Shown piece by piece: positions 8,544-16,376 of a stretch of 44,391 nucleotides of DNA; within the stretch, counting starts at the first letter, position 1, and each line of letters begins with the position of its first letter. The translations under genes were made by a program, and so were the position numbers. This stretch comes from an uncultured Alphaproteobacteria bacterium (lineage in GTDB: Bacteria; Pseudomonadota; Alphaproteobacteria; RF32; CAG-239). Where the stretch lies: NCBI GenBank assembly GCA_944393725.1, contig CALYBC010000002.1:1-44391 (forward strand). Direction: 5' to 3'. A model generated the notes under the pieces. It did no database searches, was not told the DNA's origin, and saw nothing but the letters and a program-made list of their open reading frames with translations.

Positions 8544-9392
8544 TTAAATAATTTCATAATTTGCCGTATCGGCAAACAAAGCTTTTAATAATTGATTGTT
8601 GTGATAATGTCCGGTCTTTAGTGCCGTAACTCTGCCGATAATTTGGTAACCGGAGGTGTACATATCTCCGATGGCGTCTAAGACCTTGTGATTAACGCAT
8701 TCGTTCGGAACTTTGAAGCCGCCTTCGTTTAATATCTTATCGCCGTCCAAAACGACCGCGTTGTCTAAGCTGCCGCCTTTTATCAAACCAATTGATTGCA
8801 AATAATCAATCTGGTTTTTTTCGCAAAAAGTGCGGCAGGGAGCAATTTCTTGATTAAACAAATTTAAGTCAATGCTGGCATTAAATTCTTGATGTCCGAC
8901 AATCGGAGATGGAAATTCTATCGTAAAGTCAATGGCAAAATCTTTGGCCGGTTCTATGCTTATATAGCCGCCTTTGTCATCTTTGAACTCAACTTTGCGC
9001 AATACTTTTAAGCGGCGACGCGGCAAATATTGGGTTTTTATTCCGGCAGATGTAATGGCTTCGATAAATTTGGCGGCGGCTCCGTCTAATATCGGCATTT
9101 CGGGAGATGATACTTCAACAGCAACATTGTCTATTTTCAAAACCGATAATGCAGCCATCAAATGCTCAATCGTGGATATCAAATTTCCTTTCCCGTCGCC
9201 CAAGCAAGTACAATTTCTGGTGTCAACGACATTGGAATACAGCGCCTTGACAGGGTTTGAGCCAACAACATCAGAACGACGAAAAGTTATGCCGGTGTCA
9301 ACTTCTGCCGGCTTTAGTATCAAAACAGACTTTAGCCCGGAGTGTAGCCCTACTCCCTTGATGGTGATTTCTTTATTGATTGTTTGCTGCAT
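8544..9392 (-). CDS. lpxC: UDP-3-O-acyl-N-acetylglucosamine deacetylase LpxC
   Basis: LpxC is the zinc hydrolase that performs the committed step of lipid A synthesis in the cytoplasm. Zinc ligands of the family are visible: His77 in STIEHLMAAL, and His235 and Asp239 in NHKVLDAIGD. The catalytic His262 is in KTGHYHNN. The N-terminal IKGVGLHSG and FRR segments are also diagnostic. At 282 residues it is slightly short but complete. It is the first gene of the leftward operon. LpxC presence means the cell makes lipopolysaccharide or lipid A. In most alphaproteobacteria lpxC follows ftsZ; here it follows the RNase P RNA gene. Confidence 0.96.
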   Translation of the reverse strand: MQQTINKEITIKGVGLHSGLKSVLILKPAEVDTGITFRRSDVVGSNPVKALYSNVVDTRNCTCLGDGKGNLISTIEHLMAALSVLKIDNVAVEVSSPEMPILDGAAAKFIEAITSAGIKTQYLPRRRLKVLRKVEFKDDKGGYISIEPAKDFAIDFTIEFPSPIVGHQEFNASIDLNLFNQEIAPCRTFCEKNQIDYLQSIGLIKGGSLDNAVVLDGDKILNEGGFKVPNECVNHKVLDAIGDMYTSGYQIIGRVTALKTGHYHNNQLLKALFADTANYEII

Positions 9393-9432
9393 TGATAAAG
9401 TCTCCGCTAATCATAAAAAATTATTGGTAAAA

Positions 9433-9837
9433 CAAGACGGCCTATAAGCCGGGTTCTGTAATTTGGGCAAGCCCAAACCGACAGCCATTCATCTTGGCCG
9501 TTTATTGCTAAACGGCTCGTCGCGACCTACCTCTGGAGCGGAGGAGGAACACTCCGTATCGTTTGGTTTGTATTTACTTTATAAAAAAGAAAATACACCT
9601 TAACGCCCCTAACTTGGTCTTGCATCAGACAGGGTTTACCTGGACCGGCGATGTTACCACCGCCGCGGTGAGCTCTTACCTCGCCTTTTCAACCTTACCG
9701 AAGAATCTTCGGCGGTATATTTCTGTGGCACTTTCCCTTGGGTCTCCCCAGCCGGACGTTATCCGGTGCCTTGTTCCCCCGATGCCCGGACTTTCCTCGC
9801 CGCAGTCATGCTGCGGTGCGGCTGTCCGGCCGTCTTG
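9433..9837 (-). ncRNA. rnpB: RNase P RNA (type A)
   Basis: The ribozyme that trims tRNA 5' ends. Read leftward, the transcript begins CAAGACGGCC and contains the conserved GAGGAAAGTCCGGGC segment (complement around 9788-9802). It ends in ACAGAACCCGGCTTATAGG plus GGCCGTCTTG. The first and last ten bases (9828-9837 and 9433-9442) pair perfectly as helix P1, which sets the ends. At about 405 nucleotides it fits a bacterial type A RNA. Short open frames on both strands here are shadows. No clear hairpin terminator follows before lpxC. Confidence 0.95.
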
Positions 9838-9909
9838 TAAAACCTTTATCAAGCATAATAAAATCATTTGGTGATTGCAAGAATTATTAAATCATTTTTT
9901 ACACAAAAA

Positions 9910-9936
9910 AAACCGCGGTTTTTAAACCAGCGGTTT
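9910..9936 (-). terminator. Terminator after the 9952-11037 gene
   Basis: AAACCGCGGTTT (9910-9921) pairs with AAACC-A-GCGGTTT (9924-9936): a 12-bp stem with one bulged base and a two-base loop. An A-run to its left gives a U-run on the leftward transcript. Confidence 0.8.
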
Positions 9937-9951
9937 CAAATTTTATTTAAA

Positions 9952-11037
9952 CTATATTTCGCAGACGCCCAGCGGCACTTCTACGAATTTCTGGGTTATG
10001 CTGTTTACCAGCAACCCCATAGCGACCCTCTCATCATCGCGACATTTGGCTAAAATCGCCAAAGCCTCTTCTTTGGGCAGAGGATTGGCAGGCAAAAAGC
10101 GCCTTAACTTTTTGTGAGAGCCAATGGCTGTGTCATCTCCGGCAAACACGGCGAAGTTACAGCCATAAACATCCCTCTCGTCGGTGATATTTATCATGGC
10201 CTTGGCTAAGAACTCAAACGAACCCCACAGCGGACCAAAGATATTTTCTTCGGTCATGGTCCATTGCTGAACCACTTTCTTTGGTCGATAAACCGGAATA
10301 CCGTTTATCTCGCCATCAGGTTCGTAGTTCTTCAGCAACTTCTCACGCTTTTGCTTGTAGCATTCGCCGTGATAAGCGTTTTGAACCAACACCTCACCAT
10401 CTTTTAAGACGGCCGCATGCTCATTGACGCCGCCAAGAACAGAATTTACTTTGGTTCCAACGACATCCGTGAGCAGATAAACCGGCTCCACTTTTTCGGC
10501 TTCAACATACCCGAACAAAGCCTTGCAAACCAAGCCATATAGTCTGAAATCAACAAGGTTATACGGTACTCCGAACTCGTTAAAAAGCACCTTTGGCATG
10601 ATGCACTTGTCAAACCGCGGCAGTTTCGGGTGACGGGAAAACGCCTGTATTTCACCACTTGAGTATTGGCGGTTTACAATATATCCGCACCCTGCCGCAA
10701 GAGCTTTGGCTGAGTTTATGCCTTCATCTTCCTCAAGAGTTCGGATAAAGTAGTTACCTTGACCGTCCGAAAAAACGGAGTTTGGCACGAAGATAGGATT
10801 AGGAACCACCTGTCCATCTACTACAGAGATGGTTGTTTGTATCCGACCGCCAGAAAGCCCTATGTGCATAAGGTAGTTTCCTTTTAACGGGGCTTCGTTT
10901 CCTTGAATGCGGCGGAATATTTTTCCTTTTTCATCTTCAAATATTTGTCCTACAGACATTCCTGCTAACGGCAAACGGTTAATCGTGAAATTATTCATAT
11001 TTTTTGTATTTGGAGCAACCACAAAAAAACACAACAT
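9952..11037 (-). CDS. Hypothetical protein, 361 aa (orphan, G+C-richer)
   Basis: The ATG at 11037 has an AGGAG site five bases upstream; a second in-frame Met (10998, MNNFTINRLPLAG) has no such site, so the longer form is preferred. The product is soluble and mixed alpha/beta, with many short strands and turns (GNYLMHIGLSGGRIQTTISVVDGQ). No membrane segments or lipobox are seen, although the first nine residues are hydrophobic. There are seven cysteines. I do not recognise the family. It has its own promoter and terminator and stands alone between rnpB and mraZ. Codon third positions use more G and C than the flanking genes, as in the orphan genes at 15248 and 16377, which hints at shared origin by transfer. 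Confidence 0.7.
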   Translation of the reverse strand: MLCFFVVAPNTKNMNNFTINRLPLAGMSVGQIFEDEKGKIFRRIQGNEAPLKGNYLMHIGLSGGRIQTTISVVDGQVVPNPIFVPNSVFSDGQGNYFIRTLEEDEGINSAKALAAGCGYIVNRQYSSGEIQAFSRHPKLPRFDKCIMPKVLFNEFGVPYNLVDFRLYGLVCKALFGYVEAEKVEPVYLLTDVVGTKVNSVLGGVNEHAAVLKDGEVLVQNAYHGECYKQKREKLLKNYEPDGEINGIPVYRPKKVVQQWTMTEENIFGPLWGSFEFLAKAMINITDERDVYGCNFAVFAGDDTAIGSHKKLRRFLPANPLPKEEALAILAKCRDDERVAMGLLVNSITQKFVEVPLGVCEI

Positions 11038-11262
11038 ACCAGCTCCTGTCGCATGTGTGCATATAATAATAAAAAAATAAAATTCTTAGCAAATCAGAGT
11101 GTAATTTAGCATATTTTCAAGCACTTGGCAAGATATAAACATTGCATAAAAAAATAATAAATTTTTTTATTTTTTTTGCATTGTCGCAAACCCTTACGAG
11201 GCCTACAACAGCCCTGAATCGCGCCAGAACAGAACATGAACTGTTAAAATTTTGCTAAAAAT
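11038..11262. other. AT-rich divergent intergenic region
   Basis: This stretch separates the leftward orphan gene from mraZ. Besides the two promoters listed separately, it holds a GC-richer patch at about 11185-11232 (gtcgcaaaccc ... gcgccagaac) with no recognised function and a very AT-rich run at 11148-11180. No open frame is convincing. Confidence 0.4.
11103..11131 (-). promoter_or_regulatory. Predicted sigma-70-type promoter of the 9952-11037 gene
   Basis: Read leftward, TTGCCA (11126-11131), a 17-base spacer and TAAATT (11103-11108). The -35 matches 5 of 6 bases of TTGACA and the -10 matches 4 of 6 of TATAAT. It lies 66 bases upstream of the start codon. Confidence 0.5.
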
Positions 11263-11297
11263 TACCATTGATTCCCATAAAATCCCATGTTATACCA
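11263..11297 (+). promoter_or_regulatory. MraZ operator: four boxes spaced exactly 10 bp
   Basis: Five-base boxes begin every 10 bp: TACCA (11263), TCCCA (11273), TCCCA (11283), TACCA (11293). On the other strand these read TGGTA/TGGGA, matching the known MraZ pattern TGGGN-N5 repeats. The array overlaps the predicted mraZ promoter, consistent with autoregulation of the division cluster by MraZ. Confidence 0.8.
11268..11296 (+). promoter_or_regulatory. Predicted mraZ promoter overlapped by MraZ boxes
   Basis: TTGATT (11268-11273), 17-base spacer, TATACC (11291-11296). Each element matches 4 of 6 consensus bases. It is embedded in the MraZ box array and lies 34 bases before the mraZ start, so bound MraZ would cover RNA polymerase contacts. 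Confidence 0.45.
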
Positions 11298-11330
11298 TAA
11301 ACATGTTACAAGTTTTGAGGTTTTAGTAAA

Positions 11331-11798
11331 TTGCGTAAAACTTTTTTGTTTCTTGATACGATTGTTAATAAGGTTGACGCCAAAGGACGCGTTTCTTTGC
11401 CGGCCGACTATCGTGCAATCGTTAAAGAAACTGCCTCCGAAATTGTTTGCTACCGCTCGTTTAACTCCCCTTGCATCGAAGGATGCCTTGAGACCATGCT
11501 CGACAAATTGGCCGACGAGATGGATTCCAACCTCGATTTCTTTTCCGAGACCCAAGATGAAATTTCTAATCTTTTGTTCGGCGATTCGAAAAGATATCCT
11601 TTCGATTCCACCGGCCGTATCATGTTGTCGGAAAAACTCCTAAAGCATGCAGGAATTACCGACACTGCCGTATTTGTCGGCAAAGGTCGCAAATTTCAAA
11701 TCTGGAACCCGCAAAACTGGGAAAAAGAAGAAGAAAGAATTAGAGCCGCCGTACTCAAAAACCGCCCATCAATCAAAAAATCGGAGAATGACAGATGA
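11331..11798 (+). CDS. mraZ: Transcriptional regulator MraZ
   Basis: MraZ is a ring-forming DNA-binding protein of the AbrB/SpoVT fold that controls the division and cell-wall cluster. Two copies of the MraZ half-domain are visible: FLDTIVNKVDAKGRVSLP at residues 7-24, and YPFDSTGRIMLSEKLLKHAG at about 89-108. The length of 155 is typical. The start is TTG at 11331, with a GAGG element ten bases upstream; no in-frame ATG would preserve the first strand. It overlaps rsmH by four bases (ATGA). Four regularly spaced MraZ boxes lie just upstream. Confidence 0.95.
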   Translation: MRKTFLFLDTIVNKVDAKGRVSLPADYRAIVKETASEIVCYRSFNSPCIEGCLETMLDKLADEMDSNLDFFSETQDEISNLLFGDSKRYPFDSTGRIMLSEKLLKHAGITDTAVFVGKGRKFQIWNPQNWEKEEERIRAAVLKNRPSIKKSENDR

Positions 11799-12757
11799 TA
11801 AATGAAAATTATCAGAAACATTTTCCGGTTATGCTTAATGAGGTATTAGAAAACCTTGATATCGCTGATGGCAAAATATTTGTTGATGCAACTTTCGGCA
11901 ACGGCGGGTACTCCGAAGCTATACTAAAAAAAGCCAACTGCAAGGTGATTGCGCTTGATCGTGATACAACAGTTTTGCCGCGTGCCGAAGAATTGAAAAA
12001 AACTTACGGCGAGCGTTTTGAGTTCAGAGGCGGAGAATTCGGAAACTTTGATGTTTTGGTAAATGAAAAAATCGACGGTGCCGTATTTGATATCGGTGTT
12101 TCTTCCATGCAATTAGACCAAGCTGAAAGAGGTTTTTCTTTTAGCAAAGAAGCGCCGCTTGATATGAGAATGTCGCAACAAGGAATTACCGCTGCCGATG
12201 TGGTTAACACCTATAATGAAAGCGAGTTAGCCGACATTATCTTTAACTTAGGTGAAGAAAAAAAATCACGTCAGATTGCCAGAAAAATTGTTGAAACCAG
12301 AAAATCTGCCCCCATTAAAACCACAACCGATTTGGCTAAAATTATATATCAGGTGATAAAGCCCTCTTTTAGTCAAAAAATCGATCCGGCAACCAGAACA
12401 TTTCAAGCCTTAAGAATTGCCGTTAACGATGAATTAAACCAATTACAAAAGGGTTTGGAAAAAGCTACCCTGCGATTAAAACCTAACGGCCGTCTGGTCG
12501 TGGTGGACTTCCATTCGTTGGAAGACCGTATCGTTAAAAACTTTTTCAAAAATAACTCCGAGAAAACCGTGCATGTTTCGCGTTATCGTAAGAGTGAACC
12601 AAAAACCTCAAGCGCTGCCTTTGCTTTCGCGTCAAAAGCCATCGAGCCTTCAAGCCAAGAAGTTGCTTTGAACCCTCGTTCGCGTTCGGCAAAGCTGCGT
12701 TATGCCATTAAACAACAACTTCCAGAAGGAGTTTGCAACAATGATGATGAATGCTAA
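11795..12757 (+). CDS. rsmH: 16S rRNA m4C1402 methyltransferase RsmH
   Basis: RsmH (MraW) uses S-adenosylmethionine to methylate N4 of C1402 in the 16S rRNA decoding site. The N-terminal HFPVMLNEVLENL, then FVDATFGNGGYSEAIL (the SAM-binding glycine motif) and VIALDRD are diagnostic. DIGVSSMQLD, RGFSF, LDMRM and the C-terminal GGRL-like PNGRLVVVDFHSLEDRIVKNFF also fit the family. At 320 residues it is full length. It overlaps mraZ by four bases and is followed by ftsL in the expected order. Confidence 0.97.
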   Translation: MINENYQKHFPVMLNEVLENLDIADGKIFVDATFGNGGYSEAILKKANCKVIALDRDTTVLPRAEELKKTYGERFEFRGGEFGNFDVLVNEKIDGAVFDIGVSSMQLDQAERGFSFSKEAPLDMRMSQQGITAADVVNTYNESELADIIFNLGEEKKSRQIARKIVETRKSAPIKTTTDLAKIIYQVIKPSFSQKIDPATRTFQALRIAVNDELNQLQKGLEKATLRLKPNGRLVVVDFHSLEDRIVKNFFKNNSEKTVHVSRYRKSEPKTSSAAFAFASKAIEPSSQEVALNPRSRSAKLRYAIKQQLPEGVCNNDDEC

Positions 12758-13127
12758 CCGTATAACCCAAATTGCCTTGAGTCTCGTACTCGTTGTATTT
12801 ACAGTCGCCGCTTCCAATTATATGAAAAATTCGGTCTACCGTTTGGAAGACGAACTGGAACAAATTAATCGTGATATCCAGACCGATATTCAAACCATAC
12901 ATATTCTTAATGCCGAATGGTCAAAATTAAATAATCCGGCAAGACTGAGAGCCTTGGTTAATGACCATATTGCGCTTAACCCGATTAAGGCTGAACAAAT
13001 TATTAACTATTCTGCGTTACCATTTGACTATGAAACCGGCGAATCGCGCAAAGAGCTGGCTCGTAAAAAAATTGCCAAATACGCAAAACAAAGAAATTTG
13101 AAAAAATTAGCCAATATGCAACACTGA
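12741..13127 (+). CDS. ftsL: Cell division protein FtsL
   Basis: FtsL is a bitopic inner-membrane protein that, with FtsB and FtsQ, activates septal wall synthesis by FtsW and FtsI. A frame is open from 12702, but the first of three ATGs at 12741 has GAAGGAG nine bases upstream and is the preferred start (128 residues). One transmembrane helix is at about residues 8-27, followed by a periplasmic coiled coil (YRLEDELEQINRDIQTDIQTI). The FtsL-like WSKLNNPARLRALV segment comes next, and a basic C-terminal end. The sequence is poorly conserved, as usual; the position between rsmH and ftsI supports the call. Confidence 0.85.
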   Translation: MMMNANRITQIALSLVLVVFTVAASNYMKNSVYRLEDELEQINRDIQTDIQTIHILNAEWSKLNNPARLRALVNDHIALNPIKAEQIINYSALPFDYETGESRKELARKKIAKYAKQRNLKKLANMQH

Positions 13128-13143
13128 GTTTTTTGATATTTTA

Positions 13144-14904
13144 GTGCAGGAAGCAATGAGAAAAAAAATATTAACAAAGAAAACCAAAAATAATTTTTAT
13201 CTGCCAGGCGAAGAAATAAATATTCAACGCGAAGATATGTTTATCAACTGGGATAGCAAGCAACAAAGCGGCTATCTGGCAAAGGGCAGGATCATGTTCG
13301 GAATCGCTTGTTGTGCCTGTGCTTATATTTTGGTTGCCTTCAGATTGCTTGATACCTGCATATTACCCAACTTGGCAGAAACAGACGATGTAACGGGACT
13401 TTATACCGGCGGAGAAGTTAAAAAAAGAGCCGATATTGTTGATGTAAACGGGGCGATTGTTGCAACCTCACTGCCTACCAAAGATTTGGATGCAAATACC
13501 AGAAATATTTTAAGTCCGCGTGAAACCGCTCTTAAGCTTACCGAAATTTTTCCTGATTTGTCCTTTGACGAAGTTTATAAAAAGCTGAAACGCAAACGCG
13601 GAACTTATACCATAAAACGCAACCTATCTCCACACCAGCAGTCACTGGTGATTGCTTTGGGAAATCCGGGGTTGGAATTTAGAAAAAGCGAAAAAAGAAT
13701 TTACCCGCACAAAAACTTGTTGGCTCATGTTACCGGAATGACCGATATCGACAATAACGGTGTGTCCGGTATTGAAAAAGGAATGGAGGAAAGAATAACC
13801 ACTTCCGAGATTCCGGTTAAACTGTCGCTTGATATCGGAGTGCAGGATACCATTCGCACAATCTTAAAACAAAATATGGAAAAATATCATGCCTTGTCGG
13901 CGGCGGCGGTTTTGATGAATACACAAACCTCAGAAGTTGTGGCAATGGTCTCATTACCTGATTTTGACCCCAATAATGTAGGTAAAGAAGATACCAAAGC
14001 CTTATTTAATACTGCAACATCCAGAGTATATGAACCTGGGTCGGTATTAAAAGTGTTTAATGCGGCAATGGCTTTGGAAAGCGGTAAAATTAAATTGTCA
14101 GAAAAGTTTGATGCTACTGAGCCAATGCGTTTGAAGTACAACACAATTTATGATTATCGCGGTGAAAATCGTTGGCTTTCGGTTGAAGAAGTTTTGATTT
14201 ATTCATCAAACATCGGTTCGGCAAGAATAGCTTTGCAGGCAGGCTTTAGCGAACAGTATAATTTTTTGAAAAAAATCAAATTTTTTGACCGTCTGGACAC
14301 CGAAATCGTAGAAACGGCCAGACCTTTGGTACCACCATTTGACAAATGGAAAATTTCGGATTCTACGGTTGCAACCATCGGTTACGGATACGGAATTTCG
14401 GTTTCGCCGTTGCATTTGGCGGCGGCTTATTCGGCAGTGGTAAACGGCGGTATATATCATAATCCGACATTTTTGGCCAAAGATAAAAATGATGACGGAT
14501 ATCGTGTATTGTCCGATAACACCTCAAAACAAATGCGCAAATTGGTCAGAGCAGTGGTGACCGAAGGCTCAGGCAAAAGGGCAAATATTGTAGGATATGA
14601 AGTCGGCGGCAAAACCGGAACGGCTAATAAATTAGATGAAAACGGCAAATATGGCAAAAAGAAAGTGAGAACTACTTTTATGGCGGCTTTCCCGATTTCT
14701 GATCCGAAATATACTTTGGTTGTTATGTTTGATGAGCCAAAAGCAATTAAAGAAACTTTCGGCTTTACCACTTCGGGCTGGAATGCAGTGCCGACGGGCG
14801 GCGAAATTATATCGGCAATCGCTCCGCAATTAAATGTTCCGGCAAACTACGATTTGGAAGAAAAAATAAACAATCGGATAATCGAAGCCGCTTTTGAAAT
14901 GTAA
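13144..14904 (+). CDS. ftsI: Septal peptidoglycan transpeptidase FtsI (PBP3)
   Basis: FtsI is the class B penicillin-binding protein that crosslinks septal peptidoglycan. An N-terminal cytoplasmic stretch precedes one membrane helix at about 50-68 (IMFGIACCACAYILVAF). The dimerisation/pedestal domain covers about 90-220. The catalytic SxxK is SVLK (Ser300, within EPGSVLKVFN), followed by SSN at 354-356 and KTGT at 490-493. Numbering uses the GTG at 13144; ATG at 13156 is an equally possible start, with AGGA four bases before it. The gene is complete (586 residues) and follows ftsL by 16 bases. The usual next genes murE and murF are absent. Confidence 0.95.
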   Translation: MQEAMRKKILTKKTKNNFYLPGEEINIQREDMFINWDSKQQSGYLAKGRIMFGIACCACAYILVAFRLLDTCILPNLAETDDVTGLYTGGEVKKRADIVDVNGAIVATSLPTKDLDANTRNILSPRETALKLTEIFPDLSFDEVYKKLKRKRGTYTIKRNLSPHQQSLVIALGNPGLEFRKSEKRIYPHKNLLAHVTGMTDIDNNGVSGIEKGMEERITTSEIPVKLSLDIGVQDTIRTILKQNMEKYHALSAAAVLMNTQTSEVVAMVSLPDFDPNNVGKEDTKALFNTATSRVYEPGSVLKVFNAAMALESGKIKLSEKFDATEPMRLKYNTIYDYRGENRWLSVEEVLIYSSNIGSARIALQAGFSEQYNFLKKIKFFDRLDTEIVETARPLVPPFDKWKISDSTVATIGYGYGISVSPLHLAAAYSAVVNGGIYHNPTFLAKDKNDDGYRVLSDNTSKQMRKLVRAVVTEGSGKRANIVGYEVGGKTGTANKLDENGKYGKKKVRTTFMAAFPISDPKYTLVVMFDEPKAIKETFGFTTSGWNAVPTGGEIISAIAPQLNVPANYDLEEKINNRIIEAAFEM

Positions 14905-14935
14905 AAAACTTATGTAAATCAAGGGATACAGGATA

Positions 14936-14969
14936 TTTAGCCCATATGATCTATTGCATATGGGCTAAA
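14936..14969 (+). terminator. 13-bp hairpin after ftsI
   Basis: TTTAGCCCATATG (14936-14948) and its perfect complement (14957-14969) enclose an 8-base loop. No run of T follows, so it is either a weak terminator, an RNA stabiliser or a protein-binding palindrome. It marks the end of the division cluster, 31 bases after the ftsI stop. Confidence 0.6.
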
Positions 14970-15247
14970 ATTGTGATATATTGGGAGTGTATTTTACATT
15001 AAGACTATTATTAAATTTCTCCGCGCATATGTAAGGATTGCGAGTTTATGCCAAAGAATGTATTTAATTGCTTTTTTAAGAGTTGCGACAACAACCGCCC
15101 AATCGAGTGAAGTATAGTAGCTTGGGGACTAATAAAATTAAGCAAGGACATTTTAGTAACATTGGCTCAAAACCCCAGGGATGTGCGGAGCATAAAAAAA
15201 TAACCCCGACTGAGGTCCGAAAGGAAGTAAGGTTATGGGGAAATAGT
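14970..15247 (+). other. Long leader of the 15248 gene, with possible RNA structure
   Basis: After an AT-rich stretch, base composition rises from about 15083. Candidate helices are CCCAA (15098-15102) with TTGGG (15122-15126); GCTC with GAGC flanking the AAAACCCCAGGG segment; and ATAACC with GGTTAT enclosing a TCC-GAAA-GGA tetraloop hairpin. CCCC near 15174 could also pair with GGGG near 15238, close to the start codon. A frame in phase with the gene runs back to a TTG at 15083, but its codons look unlike the gene body. TGAAGTATAGTAG (15108-15120) recurs with one mismatch upstream of the 16377-16991 gene. No known riboswitch class is recognised. Confidence 0.35.
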
Positions 15248-16222
15248 ATGGCAAGAATTGAGATTGTCGTAAGCAAGAATATTGAGACCGTACGCGAACT
15301 CGCTGCTGTTGGGTACTGCCCCGTTGAATGTTCATTCGGCGGCACTACAGTGGTGAATGAGCTTGAGCTCGACCACCACGGCAGCATGAGTCATCTAGAG
15401 TCTGTAGCAATACGGGCTTATAGAGACTTCTTTGCGGCCCGCGAAGAGGACCCGCGCTTTGTGATTAATCACATTGACGCGGATTCAATATTCGCGGTAG
15501 CGTCCCTTGCCGGACTGTTGCCGCACCCGCAGAGCAAATATGCCGCAACTCTGCCGGCATTTTTGCAGAAGACTTGGCAACAGGATCTTCTGCCGCTGGC
15601 GGAGACCATTGCCATAATGGACACCGACCCGATTGGGCGTGATGTCCTGGGCATGCCGTTTGGTGCTGTCCTGATTACTTGGGAAGCGCTGTTCGGGGCC
15701 AACGCCACCGATGAACTGTCTGCTTATGCGGCGGTTGAGGGATGGCGGCGATTGCTGACCCAGGCGTCTACCAAGGCATTTATTGCCGCGGCGGAAAAGG
15801 CTGAGGCTGATCGCCGTGCGGCAGCTTTGGCTGACCTTGCCGAACGCGGTAGCAAGACCGGAAAGGCCTTGGCCATCTGCAACAGCCGCGTGTTTGGTTT
15901 TGCAGAGTGGTATGACCGTAAGGTTGAGGCCGGACAGCCTGATGAGGCCAAAGGTTGGGGTAACCCAATTGTTGTGTCTTTGGTGGAGGCGACCGGGGCT
16001 CTGACTTTCGGTATGCCGAACAAGGCTGTCGCCGAAGAAATCTTTGGTAAGGGAGGCCTTACCAGAGTCTTTGCGGCCTTAAACGAGATTTATCAGCTCG
16101 AGGCAGGCAATGGCTTCGGTGGTCGCGATACCATCGGCGGATCGCCACGCGGCAGGAAGATGACCGAGACTGACCTTGCAAAGGCTGTTGAGGTTATCAA
16201 CGGTCTCTTGGAGCAAAAATAA
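15248..16222 (+). CDS. Orphan protein, 324 aa, with DHH/DHHA1-like motifs
   Basis: The chosen start is ATG 15248 (MARIEIVVSK); the frame is open back to 15083, but composition and content change at the ATG. Residues 40-52 read ELDHHGSMSHLES, residues 73-85 NHIDADSIFAVAS, and 123-129 IMDTDPI. Near the C-terminus is a glycine-rich GFGGRDTIGGSPRG (289-302). DHH-family phosphoesterases use an HxDxD motif, a later Asp, a DHH motif and a C-terminal GGGH-type DHHA1 loop. Here the pieces occur, but DHH comes before HxDxD. Residues 160-200 are an alanine-rich helix. It would be a metal-dependent hydrolase acting on a phosphodiester; this is inference. Codon use is clearly G+C-richer than in ftsI next door. 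Confidence 0.7.
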   Translation: MARIEIVVSKNIETVRELAAVGYCPVECSFGGTTVVNELELDHHGSMSHLESVAIRAYRDFFAAREEDPRFVINHIDADSIFAVASLAGLLPHPQSKYAATLPAFLQKTWQQDLLPLAETIAIMDTDPIGRDVLGMPFGAVLITWEALFGANATDELSAYAAVEGWRRLLTQASTKAFIAAAEKAEADRRAAALADLAERGSKTGKALAICNSRVFGFAEWYDRKVEAGQPDEAKGWGNPIVVSLVEATGALTFGMPNKAVAEEIFGKGGLTRVFAALNEIYQLEAGNGFGGRDTIGGSPRGRKMTETDLAKAVEVINGLLEQK

Positions 16223-16240
16223 GCTCCATAATATATGCGA

Positions 16241-16272
16241 GGAGAGGGAAGTAAAATCCCCTCTCCTTTTTT
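16241..16272 (+). terminator. Terminator after the 15248 gene
   Basis: GGAGAGGG (16241-16248) pairs with CCCTCTCC (16259-16266) and is followed by TTTTTT. A classic rho-independent terminator 18 bases after the stop codon. Confidence 0.9.
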
Positions 16273-16288
16273 GTGATTTAAAAACTAA

Positions 16289-16353
16289 AACAGAGGAGCA
16301 ACCAATTATGGTCATTCCTCTGTTCTATAAGTAAAGGGGTGCTTGGGCACCCC
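16289..16353. terminator. Two further hairpins between the convergent orphan genes
   Basis: AACAGAGGA (16289-16297) pairs with TCCTCTGTT (16316-16324) around an 18-base loop. GGGGTGC (16336-16342) pairs with GCACCCC (16347-16353) around TTGG. With the terminator at 16241 this makes three hairpins in 113 bases. The second or third should stop the leftward transcript of 16377-16991; neither has a clean U-run. Confidence 0.55.
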
Positions 16354-16376
16354 GATACTCTATCCTGACGCTGATG

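Noticed and set aside
9563-9874. Open frames on both strands of about 60-100 codons
   Set aside because: They lie inside the RNase P RNA, whose conserved segments and P1 ends explain the sequence.
12702-12740. Upstream start for ftsL
   Set aside because: It overlaps rsmH deeply, and the ATG at 12741 has a much better ribosome site and places the membrane helix at the N-terminus.
15199-15240. Resemblance to the SRP RNA tip (AGGTCCGAAAGGAAGTAAGG)
   Set aside because: The conserved symmetric-loop bases differ and the flanks do not form the long SRP hairpin; only about six more pairs are possible.
15083-15247. N-terminal extension of the 15248 gene starting at TTG 15083
   Set aside because: The 55 extra codons are unlike the gene body in composition and content, and the region is better explained as a leader.
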